Source: JBEBGV01 sp040081265 (GTDB taxonomy: Bacteria; Acidobacteriota; Vicinamibacteria; Vicinamibacterales; UBA2999). Taken from it: DNA of 14,573 nucleotides. Where the stretch lies: positions 1 through 14,573 of the forward strand of contig JBEBGV010000094.1 in NCBI GenBank assembly GCA_040081265.1, in the 5' to 3' direction. This document shows positions 1-6,177 of this stretch, piece by piece. The notes under the pieces were generated by a model that was given only the letters and a program-made list of their open reading frames with translations, was not told where the DNA came from and did no database searches. Within the stretch, counting starts at the first letter, position 1; each line of letters opens with the position of its first letter. A program made the position numbers and the translations under genes.

Positions 1-25
1 CCTTCGGACCCGCCCTACGTACGAA
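1..25 (+). repeat. REP-like palindromic element, right half
   Basis: The window opens inside a short palindromic element. Bases 1-10 read CCTTCGGACC, the loop and right arm of a CCTTCGG hairpin. They are followed by GACCCGCCCTACGTACGAA at 7-25, which recurs exactly at 8646-8664 and without its last three bases at 1495-1510. The left arm lies outside the window. It sits just downstream of the galT stop codon, a position shared by other copies here. Confidence 0.6.
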
Positions 26-36
26 ACGCGCGGGGA

Positions 37-1041
37 CTAGGTGAGGCGGACGCCGCGGAGCACTTCGGCGGCTTCTTCAGGCGACGTGGGGTTCACATAG
101 CAGCCGGTCGCGCGCTCGAAGCCGGCCAGCCGCGTCACCCTGGGCAGAATCTCCACGTGCCAGTGGTAATGATCCGATGCCTGGTCGCCCACCGGCGCGC
201 TGTGAATGAGCAGGTTGTAGGGCGGATTCTCGAGCGCCGTGTTCATTCGCCGCAGGACTTCGGCAATCAGGCGCGCCAGCGCGGTGTACTCGTGGCGCCA
301 CGCCTCCTCGAAGTGCGACTGATGCCGCCGCGGCAGAATCCACGTCTCGAACGGATACCGCGACGCATACGGCGCCAGCGCCACCATGTCGGCGTTCTCG
401 GCGATGAGGCGTGTCCCCTCCCGCGTCTCCTGACGCAGGATGTCGCAGAACACACACCGCTCCTTGGCCTGGAAGTGCGACTGCGCACCAAGCAGTTCGT
501 CGCGCACGTCGCGCGGCACGATCGGCAGCGCCACCAGCTGCGAGTGCGAGTGCGCCATGGTGGCCCCGGCGGTCGCGCCGTGGTTCTTGAAGATGATGAT
601 CGACTTGAACCGCCGGTCGTTCCGCAGGTCACGCACCCGTTCGCGTGCCGCCCACAGCACGGCGTCGATGTCCTGCTCCGACATCGACGCCATCACGTCG
701 TCATGCCGCGGCGACTCGATGATCACTTCGTGCGCGCCGATGCCGCTCATCTTGTCGAACAGCCCCTCGCCCTGCCGGTCGAGCGCCCCCTCCACCCGCA
801 GCACGGGAAACTGGTTGGGGACGACGCGCAGCGTCCAGCCCGGACCGTTGGGCCCGCTGCCATTGAGGCGCGTCGCCATCAACTCGTGCGGCGTCATGTG
901 CTCGTGGCCCTCGCAGAAGGGACACGTCGGGTCTGGTTCGACCGTCACGGACTCCCGTTCGAAATCAGAGACGCGCTTCTTGCGATCGGTGGACACGATG
1001 ACCCAGCGGCTGGTGACGGGATCCTTGCGCAGTTCAGACAT
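37..1041 (-). CDS. galT: Galactose-1-phosphate uridylyltransferase family protein (GalT)
   Basis: This 334-residue protein belongs to the GalT branch of the HIT superfamily. GalT moves UMP between UDP-glucose and galactose-1-phosphate in the cytoplasmic Leloir pathway, through a uridylylated histidine. Visible signatures are the N-terminal SELRKDPVTSRWVIVS, a zinc-type CPFC at 40-43, SPRHD at 111-115, the catalytic H164-S-H166-S-Q168, a second C196-x-x-C199 pair and the C-terminal HWHVEILPR at 293-301. Length and motif order match bacterial GalT. The ATG at 1041 is chosen because the conserved N terminus begins there; the open frame continues 29 codons further but overlaps the yraN homologue. 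The start overlaps that gene's stop by 8 bases, so translation is probably coupled. No galK or galE is in view, so a related nucleotidylyltransferase activity on another sugar phosphate cannot be excluded. Confidence 0.88.
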   Translation of the reverse strand: MSELRKDPVTSRWVIVSTDRKKRVSDFERESVTVEPDPTCPFCEGHEHMTPHELMATRLNGSGPNGPGWTLRVVPNQFPVLRVEGALDRQGEGLFDKMSGIGAHEVIIESPRHDDVMASMSEQDIDAVLWAARERVRDLRNDRRFKSIIIFKNHGATAGATMAHSHSQLVALPIVPRDVRDELLGAQSHFQAKERCVFCDILRQETREGTRLIAENADMVALAPYASRYPFETWILPRRHQSHFEEAWRHEYTALARLIAEVLRRMNTALENPPYNLLIHSAPVGDQASDHYHWHVEILPRVTRLAGFERATGCYVNPTSPEEAAEVLRGVRLT

Positions 1042-1420
1042 AGGGTGAGGCGGAGGACACGGCGAAGGCGTTGGTGAAAATGTCGACCTGCACTTTATCA
1101 GGGTCGCGGTCGACGACCACCACATCAAATCTGCACGGTTTTTCCGTCCACCGGGCCCGTGACAGGAAGTCGAGCGCCATGTGCGCGATGCGGCGCTGCT
1201 TCCACGGCGTGACGGCCGCCGCGCCGCCGCCGAACCGCGGGTCGGACCGCGTCTTCACCTCGACGAACACGATGGTGGGGCCGTCGCGGGCGATGATGTC
1301 GATTTCGCCAGCGCGCGTGCGGTAGCGCCTGGCGAGAATTGCGTACCCGCGGCGCTGGAGTTCGGCGCAGGCGAGGTCTTCACCCCATTTTCCGAGTGTC
1401 TGGCGATGGTCGGGAGGCAT
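1034..1420 (-). CDS. YraN/UPF0102-family putative nuclease
   Basis: This 128-residue protein is a typical YraN (UPF0102) member: a small cytoplasmic protein with a restriction-endonuclease-like fold and no firmly established cellular role. The family's N-terminal signature is present as LGKWGEDLACAELQRRGYAI (9-28). The PD-(D/E)xK-type core is visible as GEIDIIARDG (38-47) followed by FVEVKTR (52-58), with E39, D41, E54 and K56 the likely metal and catalytic residues. Family length is about 115-130 residues, so it looks complete. The ATG at 1420 fits the family start; a GGGAG lies only two bases upstream of it, closer than ideal. The stop overlaps the galT start by 8 bases. Upstream, a repeat-filled gap of about 100 bases separates it from cysS. 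Confidence 0.9.
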   Translation of the reverse strand: MPPDHRQTLGKWGEDLACAELQRRGYAILARRYRTRAGEIDIIARDGPTIVFVEVKTRSDPRFGGGAAAVTPWKQRRIAHMALDFLSRARWTEKPCRFDVVVVDRDPDKVQVDIFTNAFAVSSASPYV

Positions 1421-1455
1421 GGCTCCCAGGACAAGTGCATGACGGGGGCCAGGTG

Positions 1456-1476
1456 GTAGGCGGTAGGCGGTAGGCG
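1456..1476 (+). repeat. Three tandem copies of GTAGGCG
   Basis: Three perfect head-to-tail copies of the heptamer GTAGGCG occupy 1456-1476, between the yraN homologue and cysS. They adjoin the palindromic element at 1482-1510. The array is too short and its unit too small for a CRISPR. It may be part of the same composite repeat or a slippage product. Confidence 0.85.
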
Positions 1477-1481
1477 AACCC

Positions 1482-1510
1482 GGCGGGTCGTTCCGACCCG
1501 CCCTACGTAC
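1482..1510 (+). repeat. REP-like palindromic element between yraN homologue and cysS
   Basis: GGCGGGTCG (1482-1490), loop TTC (1491-1493) and CGACCCGCC (1494-1502) form a perfect 9-base-pair hairpin. The flank CTACGTAC (1503-1510) matches the other copies of the family in the window. It ends 11 bases short of the cysS stop codon. It could end or shield the cysS transcript, but no T-tract follows on the minus strand, so it is not a classic intrinsic terminator. Confidence 0.8.
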
Positions 1511-1521
1511 CCTATGTATGG

Positions 1522-2937
1522 CTACTTCGTCTTCCACCTCGTGCCGGTGGGGTTGTCCTCGAGCAGGATGCCGCGGGCGGCGAGGTCCTGGCGGATGCGG
1601 TCGGACTCGGCGAAGTCACGGCGCTGACGCGCGGCACGGCGCTCGTCGATCAGGCGCTCGATTTCTTCGACGGGCACGGGCGGACGCGCATCCTCGGCAC
1701 GACGCAGGGCAACGACACCCAGCGCGCGATCGAACTCCTCTACTGCCCCCGCCACCATCACTGCATCGTCTTTGCCGATCTGCCTCGCGTCGATCGCGGC
1801 GTTGACGTCGCGGACGAGATCGAAGATCGCCGCGAGTGCCGCGGCGGTGTTGAGGTCGCTCTCCATCGCCGACCGGAATGCAGTGCGGGCCTTCTCCACG
1901 AGTTCGGCGACCGCCGGAACGCGTGCGGGGCCGGTGACATCTGCCAGGCGCGCCAGGAAGTCGACGATGCGCCGCAGCGATTCCTCGGCCTGATCCATTC
2001 CGGCCCAGGTGAAGTTGAACTGCTTGCGGTAGTGCGACGAGAGCAGCAGGTAACGCAACGCCGACGGACGGTAGCCGCGTGCGGTCACCTCTTCGAGCGT
2101 GTAGACGTTGCCGAGCGACTTCGACATCTTCTCGTTCTCGACGAACAGGTGCTCGATGTGCACCCAGAACCGCGAGAACGGACGGTTGGTGGCGCCTTCG
2201 CTCTGCGCGATCTCATTTTCGTGGTGCGGAAACACCAGGTCGACGCCGCCGGCATGGATATCGATCGGCGGGTCACCGAGCAGACGCAGCGCCATGGCCG
2301 AGCACTCGAGGTGCCAGCCTGGCCTGCCGGCACCGGCGCCGACATTCCACGACGGTTCGCCGGGCTTGCTCGCCTTCCACAAGACGAAGTCGCGCGGGTC
2401 GTCCTTGCTGTATTCGTCCACGTCAACGCTGACGCCGTCGCGCATGCCCGAACGATCCAGCCTGGCAAGTCGTCCGTACTCGGCGAAGGTCGAGATCTTG
2501 AAGTAGACGGACCCGTCGCGCTCGTAGGTGTGACCGTTGCGACCCAGCGCTGCGATCAGCTCGCCCATCGCCGTCATGTTGGCTTCGTCGGTGGCCCGTG
2601 GCGTCTCTTCGGGCAGCTCGAGTCCGATCGCCTCCGAGTCCTTGCGGAACGCGGTGATCCACCGGTCGGTATAGTCGCGCAGCGACTCGCCCGCAGCCGC
2701 GGCACCGTTGATGGTCTTGTCGTCGACGTCGGTGTAGTTCACGGCCATGCGCATGTCGTGGCCGCACACGTACTTCAGGGTGCGACGCAGCACGTCGGCG
2801 CAGACGTTGGTCCGGAAGTTACCGATGTGGGCCCGTGCATACACGGTCGGTCCACACAGGTACATCCGCACGGTGTTGCCCTGCGAGGGTGAGAACGGTT
2901 CTTCGAGCCGGGTCAGCGTGTTGTACAGGCGAAGCAT
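1522..2937 (-). CDS. cysS: Cysteinyl-tRNA synthetase
   Basis: This 471-residue class I aminoacyl-tRNA synthetase charges tRNA-Cys with cysteine in the cytoplasm. Clear signatures are the N-terminal RLYNTLTRLEEPF, the zinc ligand C28 within CGPTVY, the HIGH-type motif HIGN at 37-40, WHLECSAMA around C212, GGVDLVFPHHENEIAQSEG (230-248) with the remaining zinc ligands, and KMSKSLGN starting at 270. Length matches bacterial CysRS. The ATG at 2937 is chosen because MLRLYNTL is the conserved family start; the frame stays open upstream but runs into the preceding gene. It begins 10 bases after the stop of the 96-residue gene and is probably cotranscribed with ribF. I see no T-box leader, and at 10 bases the gap is far too small for one. 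Confidence 0.97.
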   Translation of the reverse strand: MLRLYNTLTRLEEPFSPSQGNTVRMYLCGPTVYARAHIGNFRTNVCADVLRRTLKYVCGHDMRMAVNYTDVDDKTINGAAAAGESLRDYTDRWITAFRKDSEAIGLELPEETPRATDEANMTAMGELIAALGRNGHTYERDGSVYFKISTFAEYGRLARLDRSGMRDGVSVDVDEYSKDDPRDFVLWKASKPGEPSWNVGAGAGRPGWHLECSAMALRLLGDPPIDIHAGGVDLVFPHHENEIAQSEGATNRPFSRFWVHIEHLFVENEKMSKSLGNVYTLEEVTARGYRPSALRYLLLSSHYRKQFNFTWAGMDQAEESLRRIVDFLARLADVTGPARVPAVAELVEKARTAFRSAMESDLNTAAALAAIFDLVRDVNAAIDARQIGKDDAVMVAGAVEEFDRALGVVALRRAEDARPPVPVEEIERLIDERRAARQRRDFAESDRIRQDLAARGILLEDNPTGTRWKTK

Positions 2938-2947
2938 GCGATTGGTT

Positions 2948-3238
2948 TCAGGAAGTGATGGCGACCGGCCGCGACATCCGCACGGTCTCGCCGCACGACA
3001 CGACCACTTCAACCCTGGTAGGAGCGCGCTCGAATCGCACGCCGACCGGAGTGTTCGGGAGCGCCGTGCTCGCGCCGGCAACAAAGGCCGCACCGACCTC
3101 GTCGGCGAAGTCCTTCGCCACATCGGGTGAGCAGCCCGCGAACTCGGCGGCCTGCGCCACGAGCGCTTCGATCGCCGTTCGGTGCTTCGGGTCGGCCGGG
3201 AACGAGGCGTTGACGTCGAAGATCTCGGTCTTCGTCAT
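2948..3238 (-). CDS. Small conserved-looking protein of unknown function between ribF and cysS
   Basis: This 96-residue protein is not recognised with certainty. It starts at the ATG of an ATGA overlap with the ribF stop and ends 10 bases before cysS, so its genetic coupling argues that it is real. It has no signal peptide and no membrane segment. It begins with a strand-like TEIFDVNASFPADP, then a long helical stretch (about 18-55) and a strand VEVVVSCGETVRM near the end. This order loosely recalls the N-terminal lobe of RsbW/SpoIIAB-type GHKL ATPases (strand, helix, then ADEVGAAF like the N-box region). The glycine-rich ATP-lid motifs are absent, so it would not be an active kinase. That resemblance is a weak inference. 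Confidence 0.7.
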   Translation of the reverse strand: MTKTEIFDVNASFPADPKHRTAIEALVAQAAEFAGCSPDVAKDFADEVGAAFVAGASTALPNTPVGVRFERAPTRVEVVVSCGETVRMSRPVAITS

Positions 3239-4173
3239 ATCGAGATCCTGGCAAAGAGACGGGTCGCCTGCCGGGTGTCGGCTTCGATCTGCGCTCGCAG
3301 CGCGTCGACGTCCTCGAATCGTCGCTCGTCACGCAGCCGCTGCACGAAGCCCAGACGCACACGCTGGCCGTACAGGTCCTCGGTGTGTCCGAGCACGTGC
3401 GTCTCTATGGTCGTGTCCATCGCGTCCCCGAAGGTCGGCCGCAGCCCGATGTTGGTGATGCTTGCCCGCACATCTCTCCCGATCGTCAGCGTCGTCGCAT
3501 ACACCCCGTGTGGCGGAATCAACTCGTTCTCGGTCTTCAGGTTCGCGGTCGGAAACCCGAGTTCGCGCCCGCGCCTGCGGCCTTCGACGACCACCCCGTC
3601 GATCGAGAACTGACGGCCGAGGAGCGCCCCGGCTTCATCCATCCGGCCTTCTGACACCAGCCGACGGATGCGTGTGCTGCTGACGACGAACTCTTTGTAC
3701 CGTACCGGATCGATCTTGTCCGCACGAAATCCGCACTTCTGCCCAAGCGTCCGGAGGGTGCTGAAATTGCCGCTGCGGTCGTGTCCGAACAGGAAGTTGG
3801 CGCCCACCCAGACCTCGGCCACGCGCAGCCAGTCCACGAGCACCGTGCGGACGAAGGTCTCGGGGTCCCACTGGGACATTTCCCGCGTGAAGCGGACGAT
3901 CGCCAGGCACTGGATTCCTGCCGTGGCAATCGCCTCGACACGCTGGTCGGTGGTCATGAGGAGCGGCGGAGCTTTATCTGGGCGGACAATCCGCGGCGGG
4001 TGCGGATCGAAGGTCATCGCCATCGGCGTGCCGCCGTGCTCAACGGCACCGCGCTTGACGCGCTCGATGATTTTGAGGTGGCCGCGATGCAGGCCATCGA
4101 AGTTGCCCAGGGCGAGGACCGGATGCGAGAGCCAGGCCGGCCGCGCATCATCGGGATAGTGAATGGTCTCCAT
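3235..4173 (-). CDS. ribF: Bifunctional riboflavin kinase / FMN adenylyltransferase (RibF)
   Basis: This 312-residue enzyme converts riboflavin to FMN and then to FAD in the cytoplasm. The N-terminal adenylyltransferase domain (about 18-175) has the nucleotidyl-transferase motif GNFDGLHRGH at 23-32, TFDPHPPR at 54-61, GANFLFGHDRSG at 124-135 and SSTRIR at 165-170. The C-terminal flavokinase domain (about 186-310) shows RGRELGFPTANL (201-212), GVYATT (223-228), NIGLRPTFG (241-249) and ETHV (257-260). Length is the usual 305-315 residues. Its ATG shares one base with the upstream hydrolase stop (TAATG), and its TGA overlaps the next start by 4 bases. I see no FMN riboswitch, and the genes are too tightly packed to leave room for one. 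Confidence 0.96.
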   Translation of the reverse strand: METIHYPDDARPAWLSHPVLALGNFDGLHRGHLKIIERVKRGAVEHGGTPMAMTFDPHPPRIVRPDKAPPLLMTTDQRVEAIATAGIQCLAIVRFTREMSQWDPETFVRTVLVDWLRVAEVWVGANFLFGHDRSGNFSTLRTLGQKCGFRADKIDPVRYKEFVVSSTRIRRLVSEGRMDEAGALLGRQFSIDGVVVEGRRRGRELGFPTANLKTENELIPPHGVYATTLTIGRDVRASITNIGLRPTFGDAMDTTIETHVLGHTEDLYGQRVRLGFVQRLRDERRFEDVDALRAQIEADTRQATRLFARISI

Positions 4174-4976
4174 TACTCGCCAGCCGCACAGTCAGCGCGG
4201 ACATCCAGGGCGAGGCCATCATATGCCAGCTCGATTCCCGCTGGCAGCGCCGCATTCGCCGTCGCGTGGTGCACTTCGTGACCGATGTGCGTCAAATACG
4301 CACGGCGCGGCGACAGGCGCCTGGTCATCTCGACCGCTTCATCGACCGTGAAATGCGTGGTGTGTGGCTCGAAGCGCAGGGCGTCGATCACGAGCACGTC
4401 GATGCCGGCGAGCAGCGCCATCGACTCGTCTGGAATGCGGTTGCAGTCGGTGAGGTAGGCGAAGTTGCCGAACCTGAAGCCGAGCACCGGTGTTCGCCCG
4501 TGCCACACGGCGATCGGCACCACGCGCACCCCCTGAACGGTGAACGGGCCGTCAATTGTGTGCGGCACCAGCTCCGGCACCCCGCCGCCGTCGCCGGGAT
4601 CGTTCCGGAAGACGTAGTGGAAGGTCTTCTTGAGATCCTCCCAGGTGACATCAGACGCATAGACCGGAATGGGCGCGCGCTGCAGACGGTTGAAGCTGCG
4701 CACCTCGTCGAAGCCCATCACGTGGTCGGCATGACCGTGCGTGAAGAGGATCGCGTCGATGCGCGTGACGCCGTTGGTCAGCGCCTGCTGACGGAGGTCG
4801 GTCGAGGTGTCGATGAGGATGCGGGCGCAGCCTGGGACGTCCACGTAAATCGACGGGCGCAGACGTCGGTCGCGCTGATCGGTCGAGGAACACGTCGGGC
4901 ACTGGCACCCGATCAGCGGAACGCCGTGTGAGGTGCCGGTGCCGAGAAGGGTGACCCGCGCCGGTACCTGGCTCAA
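4173..4976 (-). CDS. PhnP-like metallo-beta-lactamase-fold hydrolase
   Basis: This 267-residue protein has the metallo-beta-lactamase fold of the PhnP-type phosphodiesterases, which cleave cyclic phosphoribosyl or similar phosphodiesters. The start LLGTGTSHGVPLIGCQCPTC carries the C24, C26, C29 cluster typical of the structural zinc of this subgroup. The metal site is T79-HGHADH (80-85), with H159, D177 and the C-terminal THIGHE (229-234). No phn genes are nearby, so a phosphonate role is unlikely and the substrate is unknown. The start is a TTG: its last two bases form the TGA stop of the DUF1844 gene (TTGA, 4-base overlap), and no other start fits the conserved N terminus. It also shares one base with the ribF start. 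Confidence 0.88.
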   Translation of the reverse strand: MSQVPARVTLLGTGTSHGVPLIGCQCPTCSSTDQRDRRLRPSIYVDVPGCARILIDTSTDLRQQALTNGVTRIDAILFTHGHADHVMGFDEVRSFNRLQRAPIPVYASDVTWEDLKKTFHYVFRNDPGDGGGVPELVPHTIDGPFTVQGVRVVPIAVWHGRTPVLGFRFGNFAYLTDCNRIPDESMALLAGIDVLVIDALRFEPHTTHFTVDEAVEMTRRLSPRRAYLTHIGHEVHHATANAALPAGIELAYDGLALDVRADCAAGE

Positions 4977-5293
4977 GGAATGATGATGCGCGACTCGGAC
5001 GCGGTCTGCGCCTTCTGGACTTCCAGGAAGCGCATGCGCAGCTCGTAGAGAATCTGCTCGAGCAACTGCCGCTCTTCCGCGGTGAGGTTGCCCCTGGTCT
5101 TCTCATCCAGCAGACCGAGGATCTCGATCATCTGGAACGCGGCGCCAAGGTTCGGCTCGGCCGTGGCCTGGCTCACCGGATCGGGCACGTCGCCGAGGTG
5201 AACGGCTGCGGTGTGCGCCAGTGACAGGACGAAGCCGGCGAAGCTGATGGCGCCTGCCTGCTGGTCTGCGGAATCTTCAGGGGTATCGGTCAT
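4973..5293 (-). CDS. DUF1844 domain protein
   Basis: This 106-residue protein contains a full DUF1844 domain. It runs from about residue 15 (ISFAGFVLSLAHTAAVHLGD) through MIEILGLLDEKTRGNLTAEE to ILYELRMRFLEVQK near the end. The family is widespread in Acidobacteriota and some other phyla and has no known function; it is predicted to be a small soluble helical protein. The ATG at 5293 is preferred because the domain and its acidic N-terminal lead (TDTPEDSADQQ) follow directly; the open frame upstream runs into the divergent mazG. It is the first gene of the minus-strand cluster, so the cluster promoter should lie in the 53-base gap to mazG. Its stop overlaps the TTG start of the next gene. Confidence 0.88.
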   Translation of the reverse strand: MTDTPEDSADQQAGAISFAGFVLSLAHTAAVHLGDVPDPVSQATAEPNLGAAFQMIEILGLLDEKTRGNLTAEERQLLEQILYELRMRFLEVQKAQTASESRIIIP

Positions 5294-5300
5294 ATCGGAC

Positions 5301-5318
5301 GGTTTTGGCCGGAAAACC
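5301..5318. promoter_or_regulatory. Dyad in the divergent DUF1844/mazG intergenic gap
   Basis: GGTTTT and AAAACC flank a 6-base GGCCGG centre within the 53-base gap between two divergent starts. The location suits an operator or the core of back-to-back promoters. An AT-richer patch TAGCATAC lies just beyond it (5325-5332), but I cannot assign convincing -35/-10 pairs to either direction. Confidence 0.35.
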
Positions 5319-5337
5319 GAATGGTAGCATACGCGCT

Positions 5338-5341
5338 GGAG
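5338..5341 (+). promoter_or_regulatory. Ribosome binding site deciding the mazG start
   Basis: GGAG lies five bases before the ATG at 5347. It supports that ATG over the in-frame TTG at 5305, which lacks such a site and would add 14 residues of low conservation. Confidence 0.7.
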
Positions 5342-5346
5342 CTCAC

Positions 5347-6177
5347 ATGGCGGACCGGGTTGGGGAAGACTTCGCACGGCTGATGGACATCATGCGTACG
5401 CTGCGCGCGCCGGGCGGCTGTGCCTGGGACCGCGAGCAGACGCTGGGCTCACTGCGCCCGTACGTGCTCGAGGAAACCTACGAGGTCCTCGACGCGATCG
5501 AGTCGGGTTCAGCCGAGGACCTGCGCGAGGAGCTGGGCGACTACCTCTACGAGGCGGTGTTCCTGGCGCAGATCAGCGAGGAGCAGGGCGACTTCACGAT
5601 CTCGGACGCGATTCAGGGCATCTGCAACAAGCTGGTGCGTCGGCATCCGCACGTGTTCGAGAAGGCAGACGGCGAGCAGGCACCGTCCAGCCAGCAGGTG
5701 GTCGAACGCTGGGAGACGCTCAAAGCCCGCGAGCGCGAGCTCGACGGCAAGGCGGCCAAAGAGAAGGCACCGAAGACGATCCTGAGCGGTATTCCGAAGT
5801 CGCTGCCCTCGTTGCTGCGCGCTTACGAGACCAGCGCGCGAGCTGCATCGGTCGGCTTCGAGTGGGAACGTGCGGTGGACGTGCTCGCGAAGATCGAAGA
5901 GGAGGTGGCCGAGGTCCGCCACGAGGTTGAATCCGGCGCGACGGGAAACCTGTCCCGCGCCGAGGAAGAAATGGGCGACCTGCTCTTCGCCATCTCCAAC
6001 CTGTCGCGCAAGCTGGGCGTGGAGCCTGAAGGGGCACTGCGTCGCGCCACCGAGAAGTTCACCTCCCGCTTCAACGCCATGGAAGCCTCGTTTGCCGAGC
6101 GCGGGCAGAAGCTGTCGGGCCTCTCGCTCGACGAGATGGAGCTGGAGTGGCAGCGCGTCAAGGCAACGCAGGCGTGA
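5347..6177 (+). CDS. mazG: Nucleoside triphosphate pyrophosphohydrolase MazG
   Basis: This 276-residue two-domain MazG hydrolyses (d)NTPs to the monophosphate and pyrophosphate, a housecleaning and stress role in the cytoplasm. The first domain opens with CAWDREQTLGSLRPYVLEE and carries the metal-binding residues E42, E43, E46, E61, E62 and D65 (EETYE...EELGD). RRHPHVF at 98-104 is another family hallmark. The second domain repeats the pattern as KIEEEVAEV (182-190) with EEEMGDLLF (206-214), which in MazG carries the main activity. Length is normal for full MazG (260-280). It is divergent from the DUF1844 cluster and the only plus-strand gene until 10490. Its last 20 bases overlap the 3' end of comEC on the other strand. 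Confidence 0.96.
   Translation: MADRVGEDFARLMDIMRTLRAPGGCAWDREQTLGSLRPYVLEETYEVLDAIESGSAEDLREELGDYLYEAVFLAQISEEQGDFTISDAIQGICNKLVRRHPHVFEKADGEQAPSSQQVVERWETLKARERELDGKAAKEKAPKTILSGIPKSLPSLLRAYETSARAASVGFEWERAVDVLAKIEEEVAEVRHEVESGATGNLSRAEEEMGDLLFAISNLSRKLGVEPEGALRRATEKFTSRFNAMEASFAERGQKLSGLSLDEMELEWQRVKATQA

Noticed and set aside
164..168. GalT active site HSHSQ instead of the HPHGQ of the Escherichia coli enzyme, thought at first to be a broken site (numbers are GalT residues, DNA about 538-552)
   Set aside because: The two histidines and glutamine are kept, and HSHSQ is, to my knowledge, a common variant in other bacterial GalT proteins.
157..1077. A 306-codon open frame on the plus strand opposite galT
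   Set aside because: Arg/His-rich translation with no recognisable motif, fully antisense to a gene with clear GalT signatures; a GC-rich shadow frame.
1456..1476. Possible CRISPR-like array
   Set aside because: Seven-base units with no spacers; a simple tandem repeat.
2032..2892. A 286-codon plus-strand open frame opposite cysS
   Set aside because: Antisense to an unmistakable CysRS; no domain, no ribosome site.
5305..5346. TTG start for mazG adding 14 residues
   Set aside because: The ATG at 5347 has a well-placed GGAG and the conserved domain follows it.
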